This document shows, in pieces, positions 17,363 to 27,316 of a stretch of 64,000 nt of DNA. The notes below the pieces were generated by a model. That model saw only the letters and a list, made by a program, of their open reading frames with translations. It made no database searches and had not been told where the DNA came from. This stretch comes from Phreatobacter aquaticus (GTDB lineage: Bacteria > Pseudomonadota > Alphaproteobacteria > Rhizobiales > Phreatobacteraceae). Each line of letters opens with the position of its first letter. Position 1 is the first letter of the stretch. Position numbers and translations under genes: made by a program. The DNA is taken from assembly GCF_005160265.1 (NCBI RefSeq), contig NZ_CP039865.1, forward strand, positions 2,504,828 through 2,568,827. The letters are read 5' to 3'.

Positions 17363-18580
17363 CTACCGCTTGAACGTCGCCACCAGCTCCACATGCGCCG
17401 ACCACTGGAACTGGTCGACCGGCGTCACGCTCTCGATCTTCCAGCCGCCCGCGATCAGCAGCGCCGCATCGCGCGCGAACGTGCCGGGATTGCACGACAC
17501 CGCCACGATCCGCCCGATATCGGCCTTGGCGAGGATCTTGGCCTGCGCCTCCGCGCCGCCACGCGGCGGATCGAACACCACCGCGCCCATGCCCTTGAGG
17601 TCCAGCGCCATCATCGGACGGCGATAGAGGTCGCGTGTCTCGGCGATCACCGGCTTCAGGCCCGACACGGTGCGGAGCGCCGCGCCGAGAGCCGCCACCG
17701 CGCTCGCATCGGCATCCACCGCATGGACGCGCGCGCTCTCGGCGAGCCTGAGCGCGAAGGGGCCGACGCCGCAGAACAGATCCGCCACCGACTTCACCTT
17801 GCCGACGCCCTCGAGCACGAGGCGGGCGAGCACGTTCTCACCCTCTTCCGTCGCCTGCAGGAACGTGCCCGGCGGCAGCGTCACGCGCACGCGGCCGACC
17901 ATGATCGACGGCGGCTCGCGCTGCATGACCAGTTCGCCATGGTTGGTGAGGCGCGCCAGGCCCTGCTTGTTGGCGGCGGAGATGAGGTCGAGCCGCATCC
18001 GCTCGGACAGCTTGCCCGCGCCGCGCACATCCATGTCGAGCCCGGCGATCGTCGCGGTCACCGAGAGGTCGAGTGGCTTGCCGACGCTGTCGAGGATACG
18101 GGCAATGCCGCGGGCGGCCTCCAGCGCGCCGTCGAGGCCGGGGGCGAGCAGCGGGCAGGCATTGATCGGGATGATCGCGTGGCTGCGCGCCGCGGCGAAG
18201 CCAACCAGCACCTTGGTTCCGGCACCCCGGCGGGCATGGAAGGTCACGCGCCGTCGTCCCGCGCCATGGGCCTCGATGGTCGGCAGCACATCGGCCGATA
18301 TGCCCTGCTGGGCCAGCGCATGCAGCACCAGGTCGCGCTTCCACGCGAGATAGGGCTGAGGCGCCCAATGCTGCAGGTTGCAGCCGCCGCAGATGCCGAA
18401 ATGCGGGCAGGGCGGCGTCACGCGGTCGGGGCTCGGCGTGACGATGGCCACCGGCATCAGCCGGTCTTCCGCGCCCTCGGCATCCACCACCTCGCCGGGC
18501 AGGGTGAACGGCACGAAACGGCCGTCGGCGACGCCGTCTCCGCGATGGCCGACATGGGAAATGGTGAGCCGCTCGGTCAT
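17363..18580 (-). CDS. 23S rRNA (uracil-C5) methyltransferase, RlmD/RumA family
   Basis: 405-residue class I SAM-dependent RNA m5U methyltransferase. Iron-sulfur cysteines lie in [14 protein letters not shown] with a fourth in INACPLL. The SAM site is [13 protein letters not shown], and the catalytic cysteine is in [15 protein letters not shown]. The N-terminus [15 protein letters not shown] is the usual TRAM-like start. It lies downstream of tlyA and dxs in the same direction, a typical order in the group, here with a repeat between it and tlyA. Exact target uridine is inferred from the family only. Confidence 0.9.
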   Translation of the reverse strand: MTERLTISHVGHRGDGVADGRFVPFTLPGEVVDAEGAEDRLMPVAIVTPSPDRVTPPCPHFGICGGCNLQHWAPQPYLAWKRDLVLHALAQQGISADVLPTIEAHGAGRRRVTFHARRGAGTKVLVGFAAARSHAIIPINACPLLAPGLDGALEAARGIARILDSVGKPLDLSVTATIAGLDMDVRGAGKLSERMRLDLISAANKQGLARLTNHGELVMQREPPSIMVGRVRVTLPPGTFLQATEEGENVLARLVLEGVGKVKSVADLFCGVGPFALRLAESARVHAVDADASAVAALGAALRTVSGLKPVIAETRDLYRRPMMALDLKGMGAVVFDPPRGGAEAQAKILAKADIGRIVAVSCNPGTFARDAALLIAGGWKIESVTPVDQFQWSAHVELVATFKR

Positions 18581-18622
18581 GCGCAGATCCTTGCGGCTTG
18601 GGGGAGGGGGGAAAGAGAAGAG

Positions 18623-18752
18623 GTCCTTCGAGGCTCGCCTGCGGCTCGCACCTCAGGATGAGGAGTGGAGAGAGTGGCGCTGTGGCGTCTGGCACGGTCC
18701 TCTCCCTTCCTCATCCTGAGGTGCGAGGCGAAGCCGAGCCTCGAAGGATCCG
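18623..18752. repeat. family B palindromic repeat, inverted pair
   Basis: TCCTTCGAGGCTCGCCTGCG...CACCTCAGGATGAGG and mirror CCTCATCCTGAGGTGCGAGG...AGCCTCGAAGGATC. Inserted between tlyA and the rlmD-like gene. Confidence 0.85.
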
Positions 18753-18788
18753 GAACGGCCGGGCACGACATGATCCGAAACCTGCCTA

Positions 18789-19538
18789 TCACGCGGGCCT
18801 GCTCGCATGGATCAGGAACTCGCGGTTACCGTCGCCGCCCTCGATCGGGCTGTCGATCAGCCCGCCCAAGGTCCAGCCGAGACCCTGCGCCACCGCCTGA
18901 ACCTCGCTCACCGCGCGCTGCCGCTCGGCCGCATCGGTCACGATGCCGCCTTTGCCGACATGGCCGCGGCCCACCTCGAATTGCGGCTTCACCAGCGCGA
19001 CGAGGTCGCAGGCGCGAGCCATCAGCGCCGTGACCGCCGGAAGGACCAGGCGCAGCGAGATGAAGCTGACATCGATCACGGCGATATCAGGCGCAAAGGG
19101 CAGGTCGGTGGACGTGAGATTGCGGATGTCGGTGCTTTCCAGAAGCGTGATGGCCGGATCGGCCCGAAGGGATGCATGAAACTGCTCGCGGCCAGTATCG
19201 ACCGCCACGATGGCGCGTGCGCGCCTGCTCAGTAGCACATGGGAGAAGCCGCCGGTGGAAGAGCCGACATCGAGGCAGTTTCGGCCTGTGACATCGATGG
19301 CGAAGGCGTCGAGCGCCGCCACAAGCTTGAGGCCACCGCGCGACACCCAGGGATGCGGCGCTTCCGCCGTGATCACGGCATCGACAGCAATGTCCTCGGA
19401 TGGCTTTTTCACCGGCCGGCCGTCGGCTGTCACCAGCCCCGCGGCAATGGCCGCCTGAGCGCGGGCGCGGCTTTCAAAGAAGCCGCGCTCCACGAGCACG
19501 ACATCGGCCCGCCGTCTGGTGGTTTCAGAGTCTCGCAT
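18789..19538 (-). CDS. tlyA: TlyA-family rRNA 2'-O-methyltransferase
   Basis: About 249 residues with an N-terminal S4 RNA-binding domain (ADVVLVERGFFESRARAQAA) and an FtsJ-like methyltransferase (CLDVGSSTGGFSHVLL, VAVDTGREQFH, IDVSFISLRLVLP, LVALVKPQFE). Mycobacterial TlyA methylates 2'-hydroxyls of 16S and 23S cytidines. Start chosen at ATG 19538; a GTG three codons earlier is equally open. It lies directly after dxs (about 50 nt), the common rhizobial order. Confidence 0.93.
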   Translation of the reverse strand: MRDSETTRRRADVVLVERGFFESRARAQAAIAAGLVTADGRPVKKPSEDIAVDAVITAEAPHPWVSRGGLKLVAALDAFAIDVTGRNCLDVGSSTGGFSHVLLSRRARAIVAVDTGREQFHASLRADPAITLLESTDIRNLTSTDLPFAPDIAVIDVSFISLRLVLPAVTALMARACDLVALVKPQFEVGRGHVGKGGIVTDAAERQRAVSEVQAVAQGLGWTLGGLIDSPIEGGDGNREFLIHASRPA

Positions 19539-19586
19539 GGCCTTCACGCGAACCGGTGCCCACTTCGCTTGGCCATGCTTCGGCGT

Positions 19587-21515
19587 TCACGCCGTCAGCG
19601 CGCCCGGAACCGCCTCGCGCCCCAGCGCCTCGAACACCTTGGTCACGATGCCGCGGGCATCGAGCCCGGCCCTGGCATACATGGCCTCAGGCTTGTCGTG
19701 GTCGAGATAGACGTCCGGCAGCACCATGGAGCGCACGCGGCAGCGGCCGTCGAGCAGGCCATTGTCCGACAGGGCATGCAGCACGAACGAGCCGAAGCCG
19801 CCGACCGAGCCCTCCTCGATGGTGATCAGCACCTCGTGCTCTCGCACCAGCCGGCCGATCATGTCCATATCCAGCGGCTTGGCGAAGCGGGCATCGGCAA
19901 CCGTGGTCGAAAGGCCAAGCGTGCCCAGTTCCTCGGCGGCCTTCAGGCATTCGCCAAGGCGCGTGCCGAAGGACATGAGCGCGATCCGCGTACCCTCCTT
20001 GACGATCCGGCCCCGGCCGATCTCCAGCGGAACGCCGAATTCCGGCATGTCGACGCCCATGCCCTCGCCGCGCGGATAGCGGAAGGCGATGGGGCCCTCG
20101 TCGAAGGCGGCAGCGGTCGCCACCATGTGGACGAGCTCAGCCTCGTCACCAGCCGCCATCACCACCATGCCCGGCAGGCAGCCGAGATAGGCGACGTCGA
20201 AGGAGCCGGCATGAGTTGCGCCATCGGCACCGACCAGGCCGGCGCGGTCGATGGGGAAGCGCACGGGCAGCTTCTGCAGTGCCACGTCGTGCACCACCTG
20301 GTCGTAGGCGCGCTGGAGGAAGGTGGAATAGATTGCGCAGAACGGCTTGAAGCCCTCGCTCGCGAGCCCCGCCGCAAAGGTCACGGCATGCTGCTCGGCA
20401 ATGCCGACGTCGAAAGTGCGGGCAGGGTATGCCTTCTCGAACAGGTCGACGCCGGTGCCCGACGGCATGGCCGCAGTGATCGCAACGATACGGTCGTCCT
20501 TGGCGGCTTCCTTCACCAGGCTCTCGCCGAACACCTTGGTGTAGCTCGGCGCATTGGCCTTGGCCTTCACCTGGGCGCCGGTGATGACGTCGAATTTCGC
20601 CACCGCGTGCAGCTTGTCGGCGGTCTCTTCCGCCGGCGGATAGCCCTTCCCCTTCTGGGTCACGACATGGACCAGGATCGGGCCGAAATCGGCGTCGCGG
20701 ACGTTCTTCAGAACGGGCAGCAGATGGTCGAGATTGTGCCCGTCGATCGGGCCGACATAGTAGAAGCCAAGCTCCTCGAACAAGGTGCCGCCGGTGACGA
20801 AGCCGCGGGCATGCTCCACCGCGCGGGTCACCGTGCGATCGATGGTCTTGCCCAGGCGCTTGGTCAGCTGCTTGCCGATGTCGCGCAGCTTCAGATAGGT
20901 GCGGCCGGAACCCAGACGGGCGAGATAGGCCGACATGGCGCCAACCGGCGGCGCGATCGACATGTCATTGTCGTTGAGAATGACGATCAGCCGCTCGTGG
21001 CGGGCACCCGCATTGTTCATGGCCTCATAGGCCATGCCCGCCGACATCGCGCCGTCGCCGATCACTGCGATGACATTGTTCTTCTCGCCCTTGAGGTCGC
21101 GGGCCACCGCCATGCCGAGGCCGGCCGAGATCGAGGTGGAGGAATGGGCCGCGCCGAACGGGTCGTATTCGCTCTCCGAGCGCTTGGTGAAGCCGGAGAG
21201 GCCGCCGGCCTGGCGCAGCGTGCGGATGCGCTCGCGCCGCCCCGTCAGGATCTTGTGCGGATAGGCCTGGTGGCCAACGTCCCAGATGATCCGGTCGCGC
21301 GGCGTGTCGAACACATAGTGCAGGGCGGCCGTCAGTTCGACGACGCCGAGGCCGGCGCCCAGATGGCCGCCGGTCACGGAGACCGCCGAAATGGTTTCGG
21401 CGCGCAACTCGTCAGCCACCTGGCGGACCTGGTGTTCGGCAAGGCGGCGAAGGTCGGCGGGGCTCCGGAGCGTGTCCAGGAGCGGGGTCACAGGGCGGTC
21501 GGTCAAAGATGTCAC
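19587..21515 (-). CDS. dxs: 1-deoxy-D-xylulose-5-phosphate synthase
   Basis: 642-residue thiamine-diphosphate enzyme that condenses pyruvate and glyceraldehyde 3-phosphate, the entry step of the MEP isoprenoid pathway. TPP/Mg site [18 protein letters not shown], the [14 protein letters not shown] segment and the transketolase pyrimidine domain with [17 protein letters not shown] are all visible. First gene of a leftward dxs-tlyA cluster. In related genomes a histone-deacetylase-like gene and xseB precede dxs in the same direction; here they are 5 kb away in the opposite orientation. Confidence 0.97.
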   Translation of the reverse strand: MTSLTDRPVTPLLDTLRSPADLRRLAEHQVRQVADELRAETISAVSVTGGHLGAGLGVVELTAALHYVFDTPRDRIIWDVGHQAYPHKILTGRRERIRTLRQAGGLSGFTKRSESEYDPFGAAHSSTSISAGLGMAVARDLKGEKNNVIAVIGDGAMSAGMAYEAMNNAGARHERLIVILNDNDMSIAPPVGAMSAYLARLGSGRTYLKLRDIGKQLTKRLGKTIDRTVTRAVEHARGFVTGGTLFEELGFYYVGPIDGHNLDHLLPVLKNVRDADFGPILVHVVTQKGKGYPPAEETADKLHAVAKFDVITGAQVKAKANAPSYTKVFGESLVKEAAKDDRIVAITAAMPSGTGVDLFEKAYPARTFDVGIAEQHAVTFAAGLASEGFKPFCAIYSTFLQRAYDQVVHDVALQKLPVRFPIDRAGLVGADGATHAGSFDVAYLGCLPGMVVMAAGDEAELVHMVATAAAFDEGPIAFRYPRGEGMGVDMPEFGVPLEIGRGRIVKEGTRIALMSFGTRLGECLKAAEELGTLGLSTTVADARFAKPLDMDMIGRLVREHEVLITIEEGSVGGFGSFVLHALSDNGLLDGRCRVRSMVLPDVYLDHDKPEAMYARAGLDARGIVTKVFEALGREAVPGALTA

Positions 21516-21653
21516 CGGCGATGAGCGCGGGTGTCGCTCGCGCGTGTAGGGTTAAGTCCGAGGGTTACACCACCGGCGATGGCGGTGCAACGCAGGCTGG
21601 CTGGGGCACGCTGTCCGGCAGGGCTTGCGGGAGCGGCAGGCAGTGTATATCTG

Positions 21654-21667
21654 TATTTGCGCAAATA
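21654..21667. promoter_or_regulatory. 14-bp perfect palindrome before the AhpD-like gene
   Basis: TATTTGCGCAAATA, 16 nt before the start codon, in otherwise AT-rich promoter-like DNA (preceded by TGTATATCTGT). Symmetry and position fit an operator for a dimeric repressor or activator; which one is not known. Confidence 0.45.
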
Positions 21668-21683
21668 AGAAGGCAAAGACACC

Positions 21684-22043
21684 ATGACCAAGACCTATCC
21701 CGAGATCACCAAGGCGCTGTCCGCTGGCCTGCGCGAACTGCGCAAGGAAGCAGGCGATACGATGGCCGGCTTCTCGACCATGACCCAGGCCGCCATGAAG
21801 GATGGCGCGCTGCCGAAGAAGACCAAGGAACTGATCGCGCTGGCTTTGGGCGTGGCTGCGCGCTGTGATGGCTGCCTCGGCTACCACGCCGAAGCGCTGG
21901 TCAAGCTTGGTGCCACCCGCCAGGAAGTGGCCGAGGCGCTGGGTGTCGCCATCCAGATGGGCGGCGGACCCTCGCTCATGTATGCGGCCGACGCCTTCAC
22001 TGCCTTCCAGCAGTTCGAGGAGAAGGCGGCCGAGACCGCCTGA
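21684..22043 (+). CDS. carboxymuconolactone decarboxylase-family protein, AhpD-like
   Basis: 119 residues of the AhpD/CMD fold. The redox or substrate motif CDGCLGYHAEALVKLGA carries the Cys-x-x-Cys-x3-His pattern typical of AhpD-type peroxidase partners and unlike true 4-carboxymuconolactone decarboxylase. The ATG has GAAGG at 21669-21673. A 14-bp palindrome lies in the promoter. Downstream is a convergent pirin gene separated by one base. A role in peroxide defence or thiol redox is likely by family, not shown. Confidence 0.9.
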   Translation: MTKTYPEITKALSAGLRELRKEAGDTMAGFSTMTQAAMKDGALPKKTKELIALALGVAARCDGCLGYHAEALVKLGATRQEVAEALGVAIQMGGGPSLMYAADAFTAFQQFEEKAAETA

Positions 22044-22044
22044 C

Positions 22045-22965
22045 TCACTCGGGCAGCGGAATGAACTCCTCTTCGTCGCCCGGCACGGTGTCGAAGCGCT
22101 TCTGCTTCCAGTCGGCCTTGGCCTGCTCGATGCGCTCCAGCGACGAGGAGACGAAGTTCCACCAGATGTGGCGCGGCCCGTCCATGGTCGCGCCGCCGCA
22201 GAGAATCAGGCGGGCGGCGGTGACGGCGGTCAGCGTCAGCCGGTCGCCGGGCTTCAGCACCAGCATCTGCCCCTCGCGGAAATGGTCGCCCTGCACGTCG
22301 ATCTCGCCCATGGCAACATAGATCGCGCGCTCCTCGGCAACCGGATCGAGCGGCAGCTTGGCGCCGGGCTCCAGGATCGCATCGGCATAGAACGTGTCCC
22401 AGGGCACCGGCGTCGGCGCCTTCACCCCATACATCTCGCCGATCACCACGCGGATCGTCTTGCCGTCGCCCTTGACGATCGGCAGGTCGTCGGCCGCGAT
22501 ATGGTCGAAGCCGGGCGCCACTTCCTCATGGGTCTTGGGCAGCGCCAGCCAGCTCTGGATGCCGTGCAGCTTGTGCCCGCCGGTCGCCTTCTGGGTCGGA
22601 TCGGTGCGTTCGGAATGGACGATGCCGCGCCCGGCGGTCATCAGGTTCACCTCGCCCGGCCTCACCGGCAGATAGGTGCCGAGCGAGTCACGGTGCTGGA
22701 TCTCGCCGTCGAACAGATAGGTGACGGTGGAGAGCCCGATATGGGGGTGGGGGCGGACATCGATGCCCTGGCCGCCCTTGAACACGGCAGGGCCCATCTG
22801 GTCGAAGAACACGAAGGGACCGACCATCCGCCGCTTGGCGAAGGGCAGCGCCCGGCGCACCGTGAAGCCGCCGAGATCATGGGTGCGCGGCACGATCACC
22901 ATCTCGATGGCGTCGCAGGAGAGCGCGTCTCCGGGGGTCGGATCGGGGGTGGGCGAGAACGACAT
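22045..22965 (-). CDS. pirin-family bicupin protein
   Basis: 306 residues with two cupin domains. The metal-binding cupin has RPHPHIGLSTVTYLFDGEI and GIVHSERTD, with the His/Glu ligands of iron pirins; the C-terminal cupin begins near FYADAILEPGAKLPL. Bacterial pirins include quercetinases and regulators of pyruvate dehydrogenase; which role applies here is unknown. Its stop is one base from the stop of the convergent AhpD-like gene. Confidence 0.9.
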   Translation of the reverse strand: MSFSPTPDPTPGDALSCDAIEMVIVPRTHDLGGFTVRRALPFAKRRMVGPFVFFDQMGPAVFKGGQGIDVRPHPHIGLSTVTYLFDGEIQHRDSLGTYLPVRPGEVNLMTAGRGIVHSERTDPTQKATGGHKLHGIQSWLALPKTHEEVAPGFDHIAADDLPIVKGDGKTIRVVIGEMYGVKAPTPVPWDTFYADAILEPGAKLPLDPVAEERAIYVAMGEIDVQGDHFREGQMLVLKPGDRLTLTAVTAARLILCGGATMDGPRHIWWNFVSSSLERIEQAKADWKQKRFDTVPGDEEEFIPLPE

Positions 22966-23067
22966 GGCGGGGGCCTCCGTCTGGAGGCTTCAAGATGGGC
23001 GCGACCGCTCGCCCTGTCGACCCTCCCGGCGCTTGCGCCGGAAGGATCGGGGATTGCAGGGATGCAA

Positions 23068-23856
23068 TCAGATCGAGCGCGTGGCGCCGCCGTCGACCCG
23101 GATCTTCGATCCCGTGATGTAGCTGGCGGCCTCCGAGCAGAGGAAGGCGCCGACGGCACCGAACTCGGCGGCCGTGCCGAGGCGGGCGGCCGGGATCGTC
23201 GCGATGGAAGCGGCCTCGACCTCTTCCATCGACTTGCCCGAGCGCTGGGCATTGGCCTGGTCGAGCTCCTTGATCCGGTCGGTCGCGATGCGGCCGGGCA
23301 GGATCATGTTGACCGTCACGCCGTCCTTGGCGACCTCGGTCGAGAGCGTCTTCGACCAGCCGACGATCGACGAGCGCAGCGCGTTCGACAGCGCCAGATT
23401 CGGGATCGGCTGCTCGACGCCCGAGGAGGCAACGGTGAGCACGCGGCCCCACTTGCGGGCGCGCATGCCCGGCAGAACCTTGGCGGTGATCGCGAAGACG
23501 GGCTCCACCATCTGCTTGAAGTACTTCGCCCATTCGTCGGCGCCGACTTCGGTCGCGGGCTTGGCCGGCGGGCCGCCCGTGTTGTTCACGAGAATGTCGA
23601 TCTGGCCGAGCGTCTTCTCGGCGAGCGCGACGATCTCGTCCACGGCGCCAGGCGCGCCGAGATCGGCGGCCATGCCATAGGCCTTGCCCTTGCCCTTGGC
23701 GGTGATCGCCTCGGCATTGGCCTTGATGCGGTCGGCGGTGCGGCCGACCAGCATGACGGTGCAGCCCTCAGCGGCCAGCGCCTCGGCAATGCCGAGGCCG
23801 AGGCCGCGGCTGGAGGCGAGCACGAGCGCCTTCTTCGATGACAGTCCGAAATCCAT
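23068..23856 (-). CDS. atypical SDR-family protein lacking the catalytic Tyr-x3-Lys
   Basis: 262-residue short-chain-dehydrogenase fold with nucleotide loop ASSRGLGLGIAEALA and the NNTGG segment. At the active site the usual Tyr-x-x-x-Lys is replaced: the region reads PNLALSNALRSSIVGW, with Asn and Arg where Tyr and Lys are expected. A recognised SDR subgroup annotated as 3-oxoacyl-ACP-reductase-like shows this change, so it is not decay; the frame is intact and well conserved elsewhere. ATG 23856 has GGGAGGA upstream. Reaction unknown. Confidence 0.87.
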   Translation of the reverse strand: MDFGLSSKKALVLASSRGLGLGIAEALAAEGCTVMLVGRTADRIKANAEAITAKGKGKAYGMAADLGAPGAVDEIVALAEKTLGQIDILVNNTGGPPAKPATEVGADEWAKYFKQMVEPVFAITAKVLPGMRARKWGRVLTVASSGVEQPIPNLALSNALRSSIVGWSKTLSTEVAKDGVTVNMILPGRIATDRIKELDQANAQRSGKSMEEVEAASIATIPAARLGTAAEFGAVGAFLCSEAASYITGSKIRVDGGATRSI

Positions 23857-24048
23857 GATGTCCTCCCAAATTCGGGGGCGAAGACAAGCCCGAAGCGCGG
23901 CCATGCGCAAGAGGCAATGCGGCGGGGCGTGCCCTGCAGGACCAGCCGACGATTCCGTGAAAAGCCCTGACGCGGACGTGAAATGCGCGCGGGGCCGGCC
24001 CCATGCTATCGCCGGACTGGCTTTTCCGAACAGGCAGGAGATGGGACA

Positions 24049-25035
24049 ATGGTGGTGAATGCGGGGATGACGCGCCGTGCGCTGCTCGACATGGCGGGCG
24101 CCGCCAGCCTGTCGATGGCCGCGATCGCAGCGGCGAAGGCCGAGGGCGTCGAGACCGGTCCGCGCTCAGGACTGTCTCCCGTGCTGGTCGCCCACCAGAC
24201 GCCGATGCGCGTCGGCCAGGTATCCCTTGTCGTCCGCGACCTTGACCTCGTCTCCGCCTTCTATCGCGACGCGATCGGCCTTTCGGTGATCGAGACCAGC
24301 CCCGGTCGCACCAGTCTCGGTGCCGGCGGCACCGTGCTGCTCGTCCTCGAACAGCGTCCGGCCGCGCCCTTCGAGCGCCAGGGCACGGCGGGCCTGTTCC
24401 ACACCGCCTTCCTGATGCCGACCCGCAAGGATCTCGCCCGCTGGCTGGTCCATGTGGCGCGCAACCGCGTGCGGCTCACCGGCTTTGCCGACCATGCGGT
24501 GAGCGAGGCGGTCTATCTCGACGATCCCGAGGGCAATGGCATCGAGGTCTATTGCGACCGCGCGCCCGAGCTCTGGCGCTGGGACGGGGCGTCCGTCACC
24601 ATGACCACCGACCAGCTGAACATCGACGACCTCGTCAGCCTCACCAATATCCAGGTCAGCGACTATGCCACCGCGCCCGAGGGGCTGCGCATCGGCCACA
24701 TGCATCTGCGCGTCGGCGATGTCGCGCGCGGCCAGGCCTTCTACGGCGCGGCGGTGGGGCTCGACACGACGCGCCAGCGCGGCGGCGCAGCGTTCCTCTC
24801 CTCGGGCCGCTATCACCATCACCTCGGCATCAATGTCTGGCAGAGCAATGGAGCGGGCCTCCGCGACCCCAATGCCACCGGCATTGCCTGGTTCTCGCTG
24901 GAGATGAAGGACCGCGCTGATATCGACGCCCAGCGCGCCAGGCTCGCGGCTGCGGGCGCGGCGGTCACCGAGATGGCTGGCGGATTCCAGACGGCCGACC
25001 CCTGGGGCACGACGGTGAGGCTGGTCGGGGTCTGA
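24049..25035 (+). CDS. VOC-family (glyoxalase/extradiol dioxygenase-like) protein with Tat-like leader
   Basis: 328 residues. The N-terminus has TRRALLDMAGAASLSMAAIA, a possible twin-arginine signal. Two pairs of vicinal-oxygen-chelate modules follow: QVSLVVRDLDLVSAFYRDAI, then FHTAFLMPT and GNGIEVYCDR with metal-type His and Glu; the second half starts GHMHLRVGDVARGQAFYGAA. This layout resembles CatE-type catechol 2,3-dioxygenases. A periplasmic location would be unusual for that enzyme, so the leader may be vestigial or the role different. GGAG at 24036-24039 supports the start. Confidence 0.82.
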   Translation: MVVNAGMTRRALLDMAGAASLSMAAIAAAKAEGVETGPRSGLSPVLVAHQTPMRVGQVSLVVRDLDLVSAFYRDAIGLSVIETSPGRTSLGAGGTVLLVLEQRPAAPFERQGTAGLFHTAFLMPTRKDLARWLVHVARNRVRLTGFADHAVSEAVYLDDPEGNGIEVYCDRAPELWRWDGASVTMTTDQLNIDDLVSLTNIQVSDYATAPEGLRIGHMHLRVGDVARGQAFYGAAVGLDTTRQRGGAAFLSSGRYHHHLGINVWQSNGAGLRDPNATGIAWFSLEMKDRADIDAQRARLAAAGAAVTEMAGGFQTADPWGTTVRLVGV

Positions 25036-25095
25036 GAGGAACTCGTTCTTCAAGAGCTGGCGGCAGGCGCCGCGACCTTCCCAGGCCGATCAGGA

Positions 25096-25240
25096 CGTCA
25101 TCCCCGGCGACCGAGGCAAGGCCGAGGGAGGGAAGGGGATCCAGGAGCCACAAGGTGCGTCGCATTGGCGACCCGCAGGGCGCGGCCAGCGACTCCTGGC
25201 CCCCCTTCCCTCGCCCTCATGGGCTCGCCGGGGGGACGTC
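25096..25240. repeat. family C palindromic repeat
   Basis: GTCATCCCCGGCGACCGAGG...GGGAAGGGGATCCAGGAG mirrored by ACTCCTGGCCCCCCTTCCCT...CGCCGGGGGGACG. It fills the gap between two convergent genes. Confidence 0.8.
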
Positions 25241-25311
25241 TGTCTGGATGTGCCGAGGCAGGCGAGCCTTGGCCCGCTGGCTGAACCGCAGTCCTCGCTC
25301 GCTCTGCCTGC

Positions 25312-26130
25312 TCAGTTCCGCTCCCACCGCTCGCGCCACATGCGCTCGCCAATGGTGCAGTCCACCCGCTCGGACTGCGCGGGGATCGCCGATCCCGTCA
25401 CCGGCGCCTGCCATGCCGGTGCGATGCCGGCCACTTCCAGGATCAGCTTGCGCCGCGTCGCCGGCACGAATTCCTCGGTGGTCTTGATCGGGATGACGAA
25501 ATGGCCGGGACCGCCCACCACACAGTCCTGATAATAGGCGTCGAGATTGGCGACATCGGCATAGCGCGGATCGCGCTTCAGCATGATCGGCAGGCCATTG
25601 ATCGTGATGCCCTTGGCCAGCGCCGCATCGCGGGCCACCTCCACCAGCGGGCCATTGTTGTTGGACCCGTCACCCGAGACATCGATCACCCGGCGTTGCG
25701 ACCGCATGCCGGACGTGTCGAACAGGGCGGTCGAGGCGTTGAGCGCGCCTGAGATCGAGGTGCGGAAGGCCCGCCGGATCGGCTTCGCCTGCAGTTCGGC
25801 GGCAAAGGCCCGGGCGCTCTCCATCCCGTCGATGATGCGCCAGCCGACCACCACCTGCTGCTCGAAGGCGCCCGCCCATTCCAGATAGGTCACTGCGATC
25901 TTGCCGATCAGCCCGCGCCGGATCGCCTCGATCACGTCCGGCGAGGTGATCGCCTGGATATAGCCGTCGCGCTGGAGCTTCTGTTCCTCCGGGTCCATCG
26001 AATAGGAAATGTCGACGGCCAGCACCAGCTGGAGGTCGACTTCCATCGCCGCCGACCGGCCTTGCGGCGTCGATGGCGTCGCCAGTCCCGCCGTCAGCAA
26101 GAGTGCGAGAAACAGGCTGCGGATCATCAC
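25312..26130 (-). CDS. DUF1194 protein, secreted von Willebrand A-like domain
   Basis: 272 residues. A signal peptide (MIRSLFLALLLTAGLATPS) is followed by a vWA-type fold with the metal-ion-dependent adhesion motif DISYSMD and the second-loop VSGDGSNNNG. This matches the DUF1194 family common in Rhizobiales, of unknown function. Likely periplasmic or lipophilic surface-attached. Divergent from the histone-deacetylase-like gene; no partner genes seen. Confidence 0.88.
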   Translation of the reverse strand: MMIRSLFLALLLTAGLATPSTPQGRSAAMEVDLQLVLAVDISYSMDPEEQKLQRDGYIQAITSPDVIEAIRRGLIGKIAVTYLEWAGAFEQQVVVGWRIIDGMESARAFAAELQAKPIRRAFRTSISGALNASTALFDTSGMRSQRRVIDVSGDGSNNNGPLVEVARDAALAKGITINGLPIMLKRDPRYADVANLDAYYQDCVVGGPGHFVIPIKTTEEFVPATRRKLILEVAGIAPAWQAPVTGSAIPAQSERVDCTIGERMWRERWERN

Positions 26131-26360
26131 AAATCCCCCAGGCGTTCAGGCCCCGATGACCGAAGCGTGACACAGGGCCATGGGCTGCGAAACCAAGGGG
26201 AGACACCAATTCACCGCCATGCCGCACGCTTCAAGGGATCGTGATCGGCAAGACTTGATCCCGATCATCGCATCCGTCGATCGTTCGGTCCGAGATGGGA
26301 TGTTCAGGCCCCGCCGCGAGCGCTAAGACTCGTGGCCGGCCGACAGGAAGGACGCCCCTC

Positions 26361-27290
26361 GTGACCACACTCGTCGTCTCGCATCCGCAGTGCCTGGAAC
26401 ATCTGACGCCCTTCGGCCATCCCGAGCGTCCCGATCGTCTGCGCATGATCACCCACGTGCTGGAGCACGAACGCTTTTCCGACCTCGCCCGTGACGAGGC
26501 GCCGCTTGTCTCCATCGACGCGATCGCCCGCGTCCACCCCACCGACTATATCGAGCGGCTGGACAATGCGACGCCGCTGCTCGGTCTCGTTCAGGTCGAT
26601 GGCGACACCACGCTGTCGCCGGGATCCTTCGAGGCAGCGCGCCGCTCGGCGGGCGGCGGCGTCTTCGCGGTTGACGAGGTAATGACGGGGAAGGTCGCCA
26701 ATGCCTTCGTGTCGACGAGGCCTCCCGGCCACCACGCCGAGACCTCGACGGCGATGGGCTTCTGCATGTTCAACAATGCGGCCATCGCCGCCCGCCATGC
26801 CCGCGCGGTTTACGGTGCCGAGCGCGTGGCGATCATGGATTTCGACGTCCATCATGGCAACGGCACGCAGGACATCTTCTGGTCCGACCCCTCGGTGATG
26901 TATCTCTCCACCCACGAGATGCCGCTCTATCCCGGTACGGGGGCGGCCAACGAGACCGGCGCCTATAACCAGATCGTCAACGCGCCGCTGGCCGCCGGCG
27001 ATGGCGGTTCGGAATTCCGCGAGGCCTTTGACATCGTCATCCTGCCGCGCCTCCGGGCCTGGAAGCCGGACCTCCTGATCATCTCGGCCGGCTTCGATGC
27101 CCACCAGCGCGACCCGCTCGCCAATATCAATCTCACCGAAGTCGATTTCGCCTGGGCCACCAAGCGGCTGATGGAGATTGCCGACGAGGCCTGCGGCGGC
27201 CGTGTCGTCTCGCTTTTGGAAGGCGGTTACGACCTCGAAGGCCTCGGCCGTTCCGTCGCGGCCCATGTCATGGCATTGATGCGCGGCTGA
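26361..27290 (+). CDS. histone-deacetylase-superfamily deacetylase (acetoin-utilisation/acetylpolyamine type)
   Basis: 309-residue zinc-dependent amidohydrolase of the class II HDAC fold. Motifs: [46 protein letters not shown] and [14 protein letters not shown], containing the zinc Asp/His/Asp ligands and the His-His charge relay. Bacterial relatives deacetylate polyamines or small amides. The start is GTG 26361 with AGGAAGGA at 26346-26353; the longer ATG frame from 26295 lacks family similarity. xseB follows after 26 nt, as in many rhizobial genomes. Confidence 0.9.
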   Translation: MTTLVVSHPQCLEHLTPFGHPERPDRLRMITHVLEHERFSDLARDEAPLVSIDAIARVHPTDYIERLDNATPLLGLVQVDGDTTLSPGSFEAARRSAGGGVFAVDEVMTGKVANAFVSTRPPGHHAETSTAMGFCMFNNAAIAARHARAVYGAERVAIMDFDVHHGNGTQDIFWSDPSVMYLSTHEMPLYPGTGAANETGAYNQIVNAPLAAGDGGSEFREAFDIVILPRLRAWKPDLLIISAGFDAHQRDPLANINLTEVDFAWATKRLMEIADEACGGRVVSLLEGGYDLEGLGRSVAAHVMALMRG

Positions 27291-27316
27291 GTTCGCTGAT
27301 TCCCGGAGCCTTCGCC

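Noticed and set aside
5261-18752. CRISPR array, because of many short repeats
   Set aside because: Units are scattered, palindromic and between genes, with no regular spacing or cas genes.
17175-25240. Composite transposon or genomic island bounded by the family C repeats
   Set aside because: No transposase or integrase, no target-site duplication, and the genes inside are core metabolism with normal composition.
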